From NCBI GenBank assembly GCA_012976225.1, contig JAAVVG010000018.1, forward strand, positions 1-64,000: a DNA stretch of 64,000 nucleotides. The letters are read 5' to 3'. Position numbers and translations under genes: made by a program. Positions 23,341 to 34,816 of the stretch are shown here, one piece after another. Every line of letters starts with the position of its first letter. The first letter of the stretch is position 1. Below the pieces are notes generated by a model that was not told the DNA's origin, ran no database searches, and saw only the letters and a program-made list of their open reading frames with translations. Origin of the DNA: Golubevia sp. BC0850. Taxonomy: Eukaryota; Basidiomycota; Exobasidiomycetes; Golubeviales; Golubeviaceae.

Positions 23341-25813
23341 CTAATCCTCGTCATCCTCTCCCTCCCCATCTTCTTTTTCCAAAGTCGCAAACCACTCCTT
23401 GATATTCCTCCTCTTTTCCAATTCCTCATCTTTTCCCTCTTCTCCATTACTTTCAAGTTCTTCCCTCATCAACCTCTCTTTCTCCCACTTCTCTCTCCTA
23501 GCTTCTTCAATCGGATCATCCCAACCTCTCCCAGCCCTACCATTCCATTCACTAGATCTCCTCTTCAAATCTCTCTCACCATCTCCATTCGATTTCTTAG
23601 GTTTGAATTCTTCAGGTCTACCATTCATAGCCCAATCCAAAGCCTCGGTTGGAGATAATCCTTGAACAGCGTAAAACAACTGTTGAGCTAACGTAGAAGA
23701 GTTCGTTGTCTCTGAAGGTAGATTTGGAAGTTCCAAAACCGAATTGGATCTTGATGAAAGGTTTTGTGAAGAATTAGAGAGTTGAAGAAAGTTAGAGGCA
23801 AGTTGTACTTCGATTGGAATTGAAGTAGAAGAAGTTGACAATAATTTCTCTCGATAATAGATTTCCATCAAAGGTTTAACTTCTTGAATATTCAATTGAG
23901 GTTCAGATTTGAATTCCTGTGGACAATGATTAGAAAAGTCTAGTAATTTTCGAGTTACTTTTGATAGAATGTCTTTGGGTGTTGGAATCGACGAGGAAGT
24001 TAGGGAGCTCGAAGCAAAAGTTGAAAGATAGTAGACATCTGAGTTGGATTGGAAGATTTGAAAAGGAAGTCACCAGAAAATGGGAGGTCAGAAGACCTTT
24101 CTTTCTTGTTTCTTTACGCAAAAACGATGAAGTTCTTGACTCACACATTCCTTTCGGACAACTAAAAGTCCCTTCTCCCATCATCAAAACCGTAGTTGAA
24201 AAATTCTCTTGTCCATCTTTAGCATGCTGATCAGCAAGACTTCCCGGTGGAAAAACGATCAAAGCAGTTTCAGGAGGTAAAGATTGATCTTGAGATCTCA
24301 CTTTCTGTTCTTCATCTTCATTCTTTAAAGTTGAGGTTTCTAGATTTAGATACCTTGAAAATTCTCCGATTGGCAAACATCTATCTAGAATCAGTATCCC
24401 TCGAACAAGGTCTACTTGAGGTTTGGAATTGAATTCCTTTACCTCAACTTCTGGTTCAGAAGGACCTATCTTCTGTTTCTCTCCAATCAAAGATCCAACA
24501 TCTAAACCCTCAATCTCTTTGGTTTCATCAGAAGAAATCAACCAATTCGAAGTAAAGAGTTCATCTATGTCTTTGATTCGGATTTGATAGATCGATTCTT
24601 CATTCTCTTCTTTCATGTTTTCATCTTCAAGAACACTGATTCCTTCTTCCGATTTCTTCTTCTTTTTCTCTCCTTTCTTAATTCTCTCTATCCTTTCAAT
24701 TTCTCTCCCAACAACATAAACCCCTCCAAAAACGGCTGAATTCCTATTAAAACCTTCAAGAATCTCTGAACTCCCACCATATTGAGATACTAAGAATGGG
24801 GAATCTCCGTATTTCCCTAAGGATTTTAAATGGTTTTGAGCTTGTAGTAAAGAGGATAGGAGAGGTGGATTCGAAGAGGTACAGCTTGGAGTTGAAGTTG
24901 AAGAGTTGATCATAGATTCAGGATTTGAAGAAAAATCATACATAGAATCAGAAGGACAAAGTCCAATTGCAAAACTAATTGCATCTAATAACTCTTGAGA
25001 AAGTTTGTATTTCTTTTGAAGGAATCCTGGAAGACTTAATCCTGTGGAGTTGTTAGAGTCAAAGATGGATTCTCGATGTTTCTTCTCAACTTCTGAAAGT
25101 TTCCTCTCAACTTTTGGATGTAATCTTCCGAATGCTTTCTCCCATTCATTCTCATTAACAATTGCTAAAAGGATTTTCATCAATTTCCTTTTGTCCATTA
25201 GAGAAATGGATTTAGATGCAAAGACATCGGATTTGGAAGATGGAACTTTGGTTAGAGATCCTAAGGCCAAGGGGGTCTCTTTGGATTTTGCTTTGGAATC
25301 ATCTGTTGTTCTTCCAGAAGAGATGGTAGTTGAAGCAGTAGTCGAAGTAGAAGGAGGAGTAGGAGTAGTAGTTTTAGAATAAATCAAAGTTTGACCCAGT
25401 AACCTGAAAGTAGAATAATCATTAACTTTACTTTTAATCAAATCTTCCAAGAAAGGACCTTCACTCGGAATTAACAATGGAGTTAAAGAAATTGAGAAAT
25501 GTCTAGAAAGTGAAGATAGAAGTTCTGGAATGGGAATGTCATCGTCATCTTGGTTGGCAGTCGAGTGAAAAGCTGGAAACTCTAAGTGTAAATTCGTATA
25601 ACGCTTAGACGTTGTTGATTCAGCAACTTTAGTTGTTTGAAGACGAAGATGATCTTTAAGATCAATTAAATTTAAACTTGCGAAACGTTGACCATAAAAT
25701 CTATTTTGATCTAAATGAAGAACTTTGAATCCAGCTCTTGAAAGTGAAGATGATAAAATTGAAAGTGAAAGATTGGTTCCTAGAATCGTGAAATCGAAAT
25801 GATTCGAATCCAT
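23341..25813 (-). CDS. Rab escort protein (MRS6/REP family)
   Basis: Two exons, 25813-24145 and 24038-23341, join in phase 1 to give 788 residues. The ATG at 25813 directly precedes the GDI/REP fold: FDFTILGTNLSLSILSSSLS, then FKVLHLDQNRFYG, the FAD-like N-terminal block shared by Rab GDI and REP. Further matches are FRLLGQTLIYSK, SISLMDKRKLMKILLAIV and QYGGSSEILEGFNRNSAVFG. REP presents newly made Rab GTPases to geranylgeranyl transferase II and delivers them to membranes. Two low-complexity inserts and a charged C-terminal tail make it longer than yeast MRS6. The second exon starts at a CAG that restores CPKGMYVYYLSTF. The length and inserts favour REP over the compact, about 450-residue GDI. 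Confidence 0.85.
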
Positions 25814-26895
25814 CAAAAATTGTGCAACGTACTGTACAAGTGGAAATAGAAATAGAAGTGGATGATTGGCTGCGAGAGAGCGAAGGTATTAGGTTCGAGT
25901 CAAGGCCCCAAAAGCAAACCACCTCTCTCAACTTGGTTGCTTCTGATCCACCCCATCAATTTAGATCAGCTTTATGATCATGGTGATTCAACTTCTTCAA
26001 TAAGAGTCATCTTTTAACAAAAATCAATTCAATCTTCAAGTTCAAAATCAAATCAACTCAGCCAACACCTCAAGCCCAACTCAGCCTCGAACACAGCAGT
26101 CCAGTCACAGCCTTCTCTTCTCTTCGCTGCGCCTGACTCTCTTCTAAACTTCTCCCACCACTCCACTCTACTACCAACTTCTTTTAAACTTTGTTAATAA
26201 TGTTCTTCGTTTCTTATTCCATTCGAGTCTAAGGACTTTCGAAGGAACATTCAGTAACACGTTAGAGAGAGAGTAGTTTCAAGAATCTGCAAGCACAGTC
26301 ATCAACAGCCATCCACTCACCACCCCATCCACCCCTCCCCTCCCCTCTTCTTAATTTGTTTTAATTGACTAATAATCTTTTTAACTGCCTCAAGTAGTCT
26401 TTCAAGTTTTCTCAATCCGATTACAAGCAACTTCTCTTCTCAAACTACCCGCCCACCACCACCTCTCCAAGCTGCTGTGCTCTCTCAATTTGAGCCTCTT
26501 CTCTCTCTAAAGGATATCAACTCGTCTCGGTCTACGTCGTTTTCGGTCAACAATCTCAATCACTGCAAGTTCCCAACGTCTCAAAGAAACCCATCAACAG
26601 TGAGCCTATTGAAGCTCAGTCAAATCCCAAGATTCCCAATCCTCTTGTGCATATAGTATAGAAAGAACCCGTCAAGTCTGCCTTTTCGTTTTCTATATCT
26701 TCTGCACCTTTCAGGATTTATCTTTATTTGATCTGATTCTAAGCTTTTAGTAGATCTCATTGTTTTTGAATAGAAAGGGGGAAATTGCAACATCTCATTG
26801 GGTTTATTTCTTTTTTTCACCTCTAATCGTCAAGGTTTACATTAGAAGGGGAGGAAAAAAGGACAAATCAAACTCAAAAAAAAAACATAGGAAGT
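25814..26895. promoter_or_regulatory. 1.1-kb divergent region between Rab escort and PCL-type cyclin genes
   Basis: The two start codons face away from each other, so both promoters and leaders lie here. The plus strand from about 26090 to 26560 is C/T-rich with CA- and CT-rich blocks, as in long fungal 5' leaders. No coding sequence or specific site is supported. Confidence 0.45.
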
Positions 26896-29247
26896 ATGAT
26901 TCATATAACCAATGATGATCCATTTGGATTTGAATCAACTTTAGAAAGGGAAGGAGAGGGAAAGGGAGTGGCTCAGCAGAATGGAATCGTAGGAATAAGA
27001 ATGGAAGAAGAAGAGGTGATTTTGAATCAATATTTTGGTTCCTCTCAATCTAGTTTTCTACCAACTTGGGCATTAGAAGGAACTCAAGACGAAGCCAACC
27101 CCACCTCAATCAGAACCTCTTCCTCGACAAGTTCTTCGATTAGGAAAAGATCCAATTCAACTTCCTCAATAGCATCTTCTATAGATTCAGTTCCAAGTTT
27201 AAGTGATTCTCAAAATTCAATTGAAAGTAGCGAAGAGGAATTGAAGGGAGAAGAAAGTAGTGAGGAAGATGAAGGAGAAACCACTATCAGAGATTGGAAC
27301 TTGGGATTTCAAAGGGAAATTCAAAGGGAAAGTGAAAGTGATGTTCTTCAAGGAAACAAAGTCAGAGACTTGAAAGATGGGAAAGAAACGAGTCATGTTA
27401 ATAAGAAAAGATGTTGGAGAAAAGTTGGAACTAATGAATCCAGTTCCAAGAAAATCGAAGAGATTCTTAAATCTTCTCCTTTCAAAAACACTACTATTTC
27501 TCTTCATGAGTTTCAATCAATGGAATTGGAAATCAAGGAACGAAATCAAAGTTCAAACCATAACCAAACCGAAGAATCTCAATCGATTTCATTACCTCAA
27601 TCTTTTCAATCGATTTCTGGAAATAATGTTCATGCTGGGAAACCTAGTGGTGGTAGATCTAGATTTGTCGATGAATTGGTTGGTGAGTAATTATTGAGAA
27701 GTAGGGAGAGAAGGAGGGGGTGAGCTGAGCTGAGCTTTTTGTTCTCGGGGTCTTGGGAGAAAAGGTTCACGCTGAGTCAAACCTCCCATCTTTAACATCT
27801 TCCTTCAAATCGCTTCGCAGACTCAGCAGTATCTACTTTAGAAGATATCTGGAGTATCAAAACTGGAGAAAAGTGTACTATGCCTTCACTTCCTTTAACC
27901 TCTTCATTTTCAAGTTCTAGTTCTTCTCAACCGACATCCCGAGAAATCAATGGAAGTGGTAGTGGATCTTCTCCCACTACTCCTCCAAATGGAATCAGTA
28001 TTAGTAGTAGCGAAAAGGTGATTACGTCAGATTCTCCTGATAGTTATTCTTCTCCTATCTCAAGCTCTAGTCCTTCGAGTTCAACTGGTACTTCAATCTC
28101 TTCAACTTCAACTTCTTCTTTCTCCTCCTCCCCCTCCTCCTCATCCTCATCCTCATCCTCCTCATCCCAATTACCACTAAGGTATTTCGTCAAAGAAACT
28201 TTAAGAAGAAGTAAAACGAGTTGTTCAGTTTTACAAACTGCATTACTTTATTGTTTGAAAGCTAGATTAACTATTGAAGCTTCTGTTGAATTCTCTATGA
28301 AGACTTGTCAGAATAAGTCATCTCTAGAGAAAGAAATTCCAAAGAATTTTCATCCTTCTCTATTATGTCAAAGGAAAACTTTCTTAGCTTCTCTTATGAT
28401 TTCATCCAAATTTTTACAAGATCGGACTTATTCTAATAAAGCTTGGAGTAAGATTTCTGGATTGAGTGTTTTGGAATTAGGTGAAATGGAAAGGAATTTT
28501 TTAAAGGTTTTGGATTGGACATTGTTTGTTCGAGAAGGTGAATGGGAGAAATGGTGTGAGGAGAGAGATGAGAAATCTAAGGGTTTGAAATTTGATTCAC
28601 CTCCAACGATTGGTGAATCTCAAAAAGTGAACGTAGAGGAAGTTAATCAAAGAGAAATCAAATTATTGTGTTTAGATAGAAGTTTCAGTGAAAATGTCGG
28701 TATGGAAATCAAATTAGATTGTCAAGTTGAAAGCTCTTCATCGGTACTTAATCAAGATTTCAATTCGCCTTCTGACCAGTTGAACAAAGCTTCTAGTTTC
28801 TTTGAATCTTCAAATTCAACTCCTATTGCCTCTACTTCTACTCCCACTACTACTACTAATTCCATTTCAACTCCAAACATTTCAATCTCAAGAGATTCAA
28901 ATTCAACTCTCAATTCTCCTTTCCCATTCCCACTGCCATTCCCAATTTCTAAAGTTCATAACTCCACCGATTCTGAATTTCTCAAGAGACCTAAAGCTAG
29001 ATTGCCTTTGAGAGCTAGAAGTCAACTTAATCCTTTATCCAATTCATCATCAATTTCATCTTCTCCTTTTGGTTTTGGAATCGGAATCGAAAGTTTGAAC
29101 CTCTCAACAAATTCAAATCTAATCAATTCTGAGGAGGATAAGAAATCTCAACATCCACTTTCTAAAAGTTTGACGATAGTACCTCCATCATCAGAAAGAG
29201 ATCAAATCGAGACTGACAGGATCGAATTTGAATTCTTTTCTTCCTAA
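26896..29247 (+). CDS. PHO80/PCL-type cyclin with long disordered arms
   Basis: Two exons, 26896-27682 and 27821-29247, join in phase 1 and give 737 residues. The cyclin box lies at about residues 378-515: YFVKETLRRSKTSCSVLQTA, then CQRKTFLASLMISSKFLQD, then RTYSNKAWSKISGLSVLELG and FLKVLDWTLFV. The SKFLQDRxYSNxAWxKISGL block is typical of PHO80-like cyclins (PCL/CLG1), partners of Pho85/Cdk5-type kinases in phosphate, nutrient and morphogenesis control. The rest is Ser/Thr/Pro/Asn-rich, with a Ser run just before the box encoded by a TCC repeat at about 28123-28170. Closest relatives are probably PCL1/2- or PCL5-like; I cannot tell which. Confidence 0.88.
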
Positions 29248-30345
29248 GCTTCCCCTCCCTCGCCCTCTTTTTTCCTTCTCTTTCTCTCAATTTTACCTCT
29301 CCTCTACTCACTTCTTCCCATCTCCTCTCTCCTCCTCTACTCACTCTACCCCCAACCCCGGTCTTGTACTTTTTTTCTCTCTTCTCGTTATTCCTCTCTC
29401 TCACTCTGCATCTGACATTATTACTTTGAAAAAACACATATCAATGCTCTCGTCCCCTTCACCTTCATCTCGTTCTTCGAATTTTGCTTTTTCTTCATTC
29501 TCTCTCTCCCTCTCTGCACCTTCCACTCAATCGGTTGGGGGCGGTCGGTGGGTGGGTGCGCAAGAGGTGCAAGATCGGTTACCGCCGGTTCTAATCTTTA
29601 GATGATATCATTTCCAGCATCGCCAAGATCAGATCTTATGTTTCAGGCCAATTTGGAATGTAGAATGGAAGCTGAAAGCAAATTCCAAGAGAGTAAAGAG
29701 AGTAGAACGAGGAAGGGGAGGTTTGACTCAAAGTTCAAGGGGGTTCCCTCCCAGCTGTCAAAGTGAGGCACGAACCTCGACCTCTCCTCCCGAGCCAAAA
29801 GGCTGTTTGGTTGAAGGATCGAAAAAACGGGCTATACACAGCTTTTGGGTCTAGGAGGTTAACGGAGATCGCTTATCAAGCACAAAATAACGAAATCGAA
29901 CCATTTCTGTATTGGGCTTTCAAGTCTTTCAAGAACCATAGCCGCCCCCCTTCTTCTCTCCCAACCAACACCTCCCCCCTCTCCCTCTTCTCGGTTCTCC
30001 CTCTTCCTCCTTTCTCTTTTCTCATTCTTTTACGCTTTAACGAAACAACAAAACGTCCCACTCAAATCGGGAATTCCTCTGACGACCGGCTAAGCCTCTA
30101 CCTATCCAACGCACAAGCCCAAACAACGAAGCACCCCTCTTTTCTTACTAGACCCTACTCTCTTCTTTCTCAATTCTTCTCTTTAATTCTCTTTGGTTCT
30201 GTCTCAATCTCTTCGAATCGTCTAATTTCAAGTAGAATCACTCTTGCAAGCGGGCAGTCAGCGCTCCTTTACTGACCAGGACAACCAAGTCCTCAAACAA
30301 GTCAAGTCAAACACACCCAAGCACTCAATCAACCCGAATCTCAAA
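29248..30345. other. 1.1-kb intergenic region, pyrimidine-rich
   Basis: Separates the PCL-type cyclin from the orphan gene. Both ends are strongly C/T-rich on the plus strand (29255-29420 and 29945-30020). Frames seen here are bias-driven and carry no domain. The right part is the probable leader of the orphan gene. Confidence 0.45.
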
Positions 30346-33300
30346 ATGCAAACGCTGAGAGGTTTAAAAGCAAGAGTTTCAAGTCCAAAAGCAAATTCAA
30401 ATTTTCCATCTTCAAATCCAAACTCAGAAAAGTCGTTGCCAACTTCGCCTGGATCCACCTTCTCTCCCAACAGCACCGACCTTCGCTCAACAGATTCCAA
30501 ATCGGCAAAATCTCTTAACAACCTTCTCTCTTTACCTTCAAATCAGTCCAACTTCAGATCCAAACCAAGTAGAATCAGAAGATTGAGTTCAAATCAATTA
30601 GCAAATGCAGTTTCACCGTTCGAGTTGGACGCATTGGGAGATGAAAGTTTAGGTTCTATCGTCAGTGAAAACGGAAGTTGCAACTCTATCAACATCAACA
30701 CTTCAACACCTGGTAGAACTCCAGAACTAACCCCTGACTCTTCTCCACTACCTAATAATCTCAAGTTCAACAATTCGATCAGCGGTTGTCCGGACTCTCC
30801 TTCAAGTACTTCAAGCATGACCTCGAGCTCTACTCCTTCGAGTCGTCGTCCTAGCAACGCATACGAAAGTAACGGCGCAAGTTCAAAGATGGACTTAAAA
30901 ATCAATTTCAACAATCTCAAGTCTGAGAAGGGAGGAAAGATGTCTGCTGTCGTCAAGGTGAAGGTGTTGGACGGTGACTTTCAAGAAGAACTGGAGGATC
31001 AGCAAGGTGAAGAAAGTGGGGATCTGACTGGTGGCGTGTCTTATCCAAACTCGTCTTCGATGGAAGGTGAACAGTTGGGATTAGAAAAGATGGAATCTCA
31101 ACCTTTTAGAGATTTACCAATAGTTCGTAAAGGGGACACCTCAAGTTTCGGTTTAGGTTTACTTATGAACTCCAGTCAAGATTTGCCTGATCTCAAGATC
31201 GACACGAAGGGAGAAATTCAAATGCAATCGTCTCCAACTTCTTCAAACGATCAACCTTTCACTTCGTTCCTGGATGCTCAGTCTCAAGATTCGAGTCAAC
31301 AGGTCTCTACTTCCATCGTCTCTCCAACTCCTTCTAGACCTTATTCGCCTCTCTTGGATCTGAGGAGAGTTAACACTTTAAAGGAAAGTGAGAAAGAGAA
31401 TGGGTCTCTAAGTGCAAGTTCAAGTCAAAGTAGCGTAGACGTAGAGATCCTAAGTGAAGAGTTTCAAGATAAATTCCCATCTCCGCCCCTTAGAACTCCT
31501 GGATCTGTCAAAGATCTTCTATTCGAGTCTCCTTTCTTTAGCTCCAATAATCTCGGAGAGTATCTAAGTGAGAAGGAAAGAGGGAAGGGCGTTAGAAATC
31601 CTACTGCCGCCGGCCGTTCTGTCGCCTCTCAGATTCAAAGTCAAGATCAGGCTCAGGTTGGAACTCCCTTCAAATCTCAGCTACTTCCTTCAGTCACTCT
31701 GAATACTCCTAGTAGAAAGTTGGAAGCGCCTAGTGGTGGAGGAATTCAATTGGGGAACATGCACGTCACAAGTCCTCTTGCTAAGAGGAGAATGGTGGCT
31801 CGTGAGATGGGGTTCGATAGAAGAGAGGTGAGTCTAACTATTGGAATATGGAATGTCCGGATCTTCAGATAGGTAGCTGACATATCTCATCCTTCTTCCC
31901 GCTCCTCAGAGAAATCTACCTCCCACTCCCGAGGCTGCCCAAACGATGCCTTACGCTCTACTTCTCAATTCGACCTCTACAACTCCAATTCGTTCTCCCC
32001 GTGTAGGGTTCTCTCCAGTTCCTTCAACCGAAAGAACTCCGAGGGAGAACTTTCAAGTGAGACCTCCTTCCAGATTCTTCTACGTCAGAGATGGAGAGCC
32101 AGTCAAGACTGCACCTTCCAGACCTCTCCCAGCGACTCCAGATCAAAGGGTGAACTCCAAAAGAACATCAACGAGAGAGCCACCCATGAGCGCTCCATTG
32201 ACTAGCCAACCGTTCTTCGGGAGAAGTCCAAGTGGTCACGAGAATCTCTTGAGCTTGGCTTCCAATTCTCACTCTCACGTCACACCAGAGGGATCGAATG
32301 GAGGCAAAGCTCCTCAAGCCAAGAGAATCAGATACAACAGTGGAGCCGTCTACTCGGATTGGCTTTGGAAAGCAGGACCTGCTTCTCCTTATCAGCCAAC
32401 GGAGAACGCTGGAGGCAAAGGAATTCTAGGATACACTGGGAGAAGACCACTTCAAGGCAACCAACTTCATCCTTTGAAGCTTCCGAGTCGCTACCACTCT
32501 TTGAGTCCTCATCATTCGAAGCTCAAGGTGGAAGACACTGGAGGAATGAGTCAAGGATTCAGTCTCTCTCAGCGTGCTCTTCTCAGTCCAGCTGCCGTCA
32601 ATGGGTCATTCAGACTCGAGAGCCAAGCTTCGAAGCAGCAGAGAAGCTCGTACAACGCTCTAGGACTCAGTCTGGGTTCCGAAGATACCAAGGAGGTGGG
32701 CGAATCTTCAAGCTCAAGTGACGACACTTCTTCCAAAGACAAATTGGAGGAGTTCCGCAACAAACTACAGCTCAAGTCTCTCAACCTACCTCTCATTCCA
32801 ACCAGACTACGTTCAGACAGTCGTAGTGCTCCACCTACTCCTACTGGGACCCGTGATAACTACTTCCCTTTCTCTCCGGAGATGGCTTCGATGGACGAGG
32901 CGCTACCAGCTCCACCCGCTGTCTTCTCTCAAATGGAAGGATCAGTATCTCCATCCCCGTCTAACGAGGTGTGCGTCCATCCACCAGAGATGGTCTGCTT
33001 CGCGGGATGCTGCGCACGTCGCCCTCAAGGTCTCAACTCTCCTTCGATGAGCTTTAGAAGAATCGTCTCTGATTCCGACGGTCAAGACCCAACTGAGGTT
33101 GTTCAAGCTTCAGAAGACGCTCTAGTTCATAGCAACGGAGCTGGAGGGGCTCCAACCAAGTCGACGTCTTTGAAGAAGAAGTTGAGTAAGCCAAGTCTTC
33201 GTCGTCTGACGGATTCGATGAAGAGGTCAAAGTCAAGTCCTGCTCTACGCAAGTTAGCGGCAGCTACAGAGCTAGCTGTTCCCAATACCATTGAGAGCCA

Positions 33301-34174
33301 GGACGAATCTTTTCACTGTCTAGAAGCAGGAATTGGAGATGAGGCGCCCAAAAAGAAGCTGGCTCCGATCAACGTCGATGAAGACAACTTTACTCCTAAA
33401 GCCAAGCCGATCGAGTTAGACGCTCTCAGTTCCAAATCCAAGAACAGCTCTGCTGCTCTCAAAAGGATCAGAAGTCTCGTCAGAGTAGCTGGATTCAGAC
33501 GAAGCTTCAAAGGTGGAGCTCCAGTAGGAGCAGAAGAAGAAGAAGTACCAGCTCTCACAGAGGCTATGCGAGTCGTCGCTGCCGAGAAAGAAAGAGAACT
33601 TCATACTCAAGCTCAAATTCAAACTCAATCTCAGCCTCAAGTTGACAGCAGAGCGCCAGTCCTTTCCATGTCCATCCTCGATTCAGGGGGTCTCTTCGGC
33701 CAATCGACCAACGCCTCAATCCCACTTACTTCAACCCCTCCAGTATCATCCTCTGAGTCTCAAGAGCCAATGATGCTCCTTTCGGCACTCACTCCAAGTC
33801 TCGTCGTAAGCGGGTCGAACTCAACTCTCGACGTCGGATCCGAAGCTCCAACTCGTTCTTCCACAACCTCAGACCCTTTCCGTTTCTCACAATTCGAAAG
33901 TGTTTCCAATCATGAAGGAGGACCTCAAGAAGTGTTTTCTCCATTGGAGTTCCAGAACTCATCTCAAGATTCTGCCGAGATGATCACATTTGGATCAGAC
34001 GGTCATCATCCAGTTGCTCATTCAAACGAATCATCGGATAGCGATTACTCTAATGGATCTGCTTTCAGTAACTTCGAGAACTTTACAAGGTCAAGTGGAG
34101 ATGCTACTGAGAGAAGTACTCATAAGGTGGAAGGGGAAACTTGGGAGAAGAGACCCTTCGAGACTCTGGCTTAA
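30346..34174 (+). CDS. Large disordered Ser/Pro-rich protein of unknown function
   Basis: Two exons, 30346-31827 and 31910-34174, join in phase 0 and give 1248 residues. I do not recognise a family. The sequence is Ser-, Pro-, Thr- and Asn-rich nearly throughout, with many S/T-P sites (SPTPSRPYSPLL, TPIRSPRVGFSPVPS), which suggests a phosphorylated scaffold or regulator. Short ordered-looking blocks are PPSRFFYVRDGEPVK near residue 540 and a basic Leu-rich segment, KKKLSKPSLRRLTDSMKRSK, near residue 910. A VCFAGCCARR Cys cluster lies around residue 860. No transmembrane segment or signal peptide. The frame is open without breaks over 2.2 kb in exon 2, so it is surely coding. Confidence 0.8.
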
Positions 34175-34816
34175 TCCTTGTTGGATTGAGATACAGATGT
34201 TCTATGAATCAAATCTGCATTCGAGTCCTACACTCCTTGCTCCCCCTTCTCTCATATTCGCTATATATACACGATTAGCTTTTTTTAGAACTAAACACAA
34301 CCTTATCGCTATTCCGGTTCTCTGTCCTGTACCAACACTCTTCTTGCAACCTTTTCGGCTCCCTTGTTCCTTATTTGCATCTTCATTAAGTCTTTCTCTC
34401 TCTCTCTTTCGCAAAATCTATGACTTTCAACCAACTCGCATCTTTCTGCAACCTCACTGTCTTTTCGATATTTTTTCATCGACCCTGCTCTTGTACATCC
34501 TTTGTCACAAATGCTTATCTTATTGGCTAAACGTCAGTTGCTGAGTGATTTTCGAGTACTTCTCCAGCTTGTCGCTTGTCGAGAAAATGTTGGATTCATC
34601 TGAAGATAGGCTCCGAGGCGATCGAGAGGGCTTCTTCTTATCTTTCTCTCGTTCGTAGCATAGCTTCCTTTTAAGTGAAAGCTTTGAACGAACTTCGCAA
34701 GAGAGGAACCCTGCGTCAGTGGCTAGTTTTAGAGGAGGTCGTAAGTCACACCTTAACTAAATGAGACGAAAGATTTATTGAATGAATACAGTTACAATGT
34801 GTTTTGAATGTCGACT
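34175..34816. other. Intergenic between convergent genes
   Basis: Holds the 3' ends of the orphan gene (+) and TAF4 (-). A frame at 33990-34544 overlaps the orphan's end but has no recognisable content. Nothing else seen. Confidence 0.5.

Noticed and set aside
29757-29830. Minus-strand stretch resembling a tRNA T arm (GAGG TTCGTGC CTC)
   Set aside because: The loop lacks the invariant A58 and no 7-bp acceptor stem or anticodon arm can be formed.
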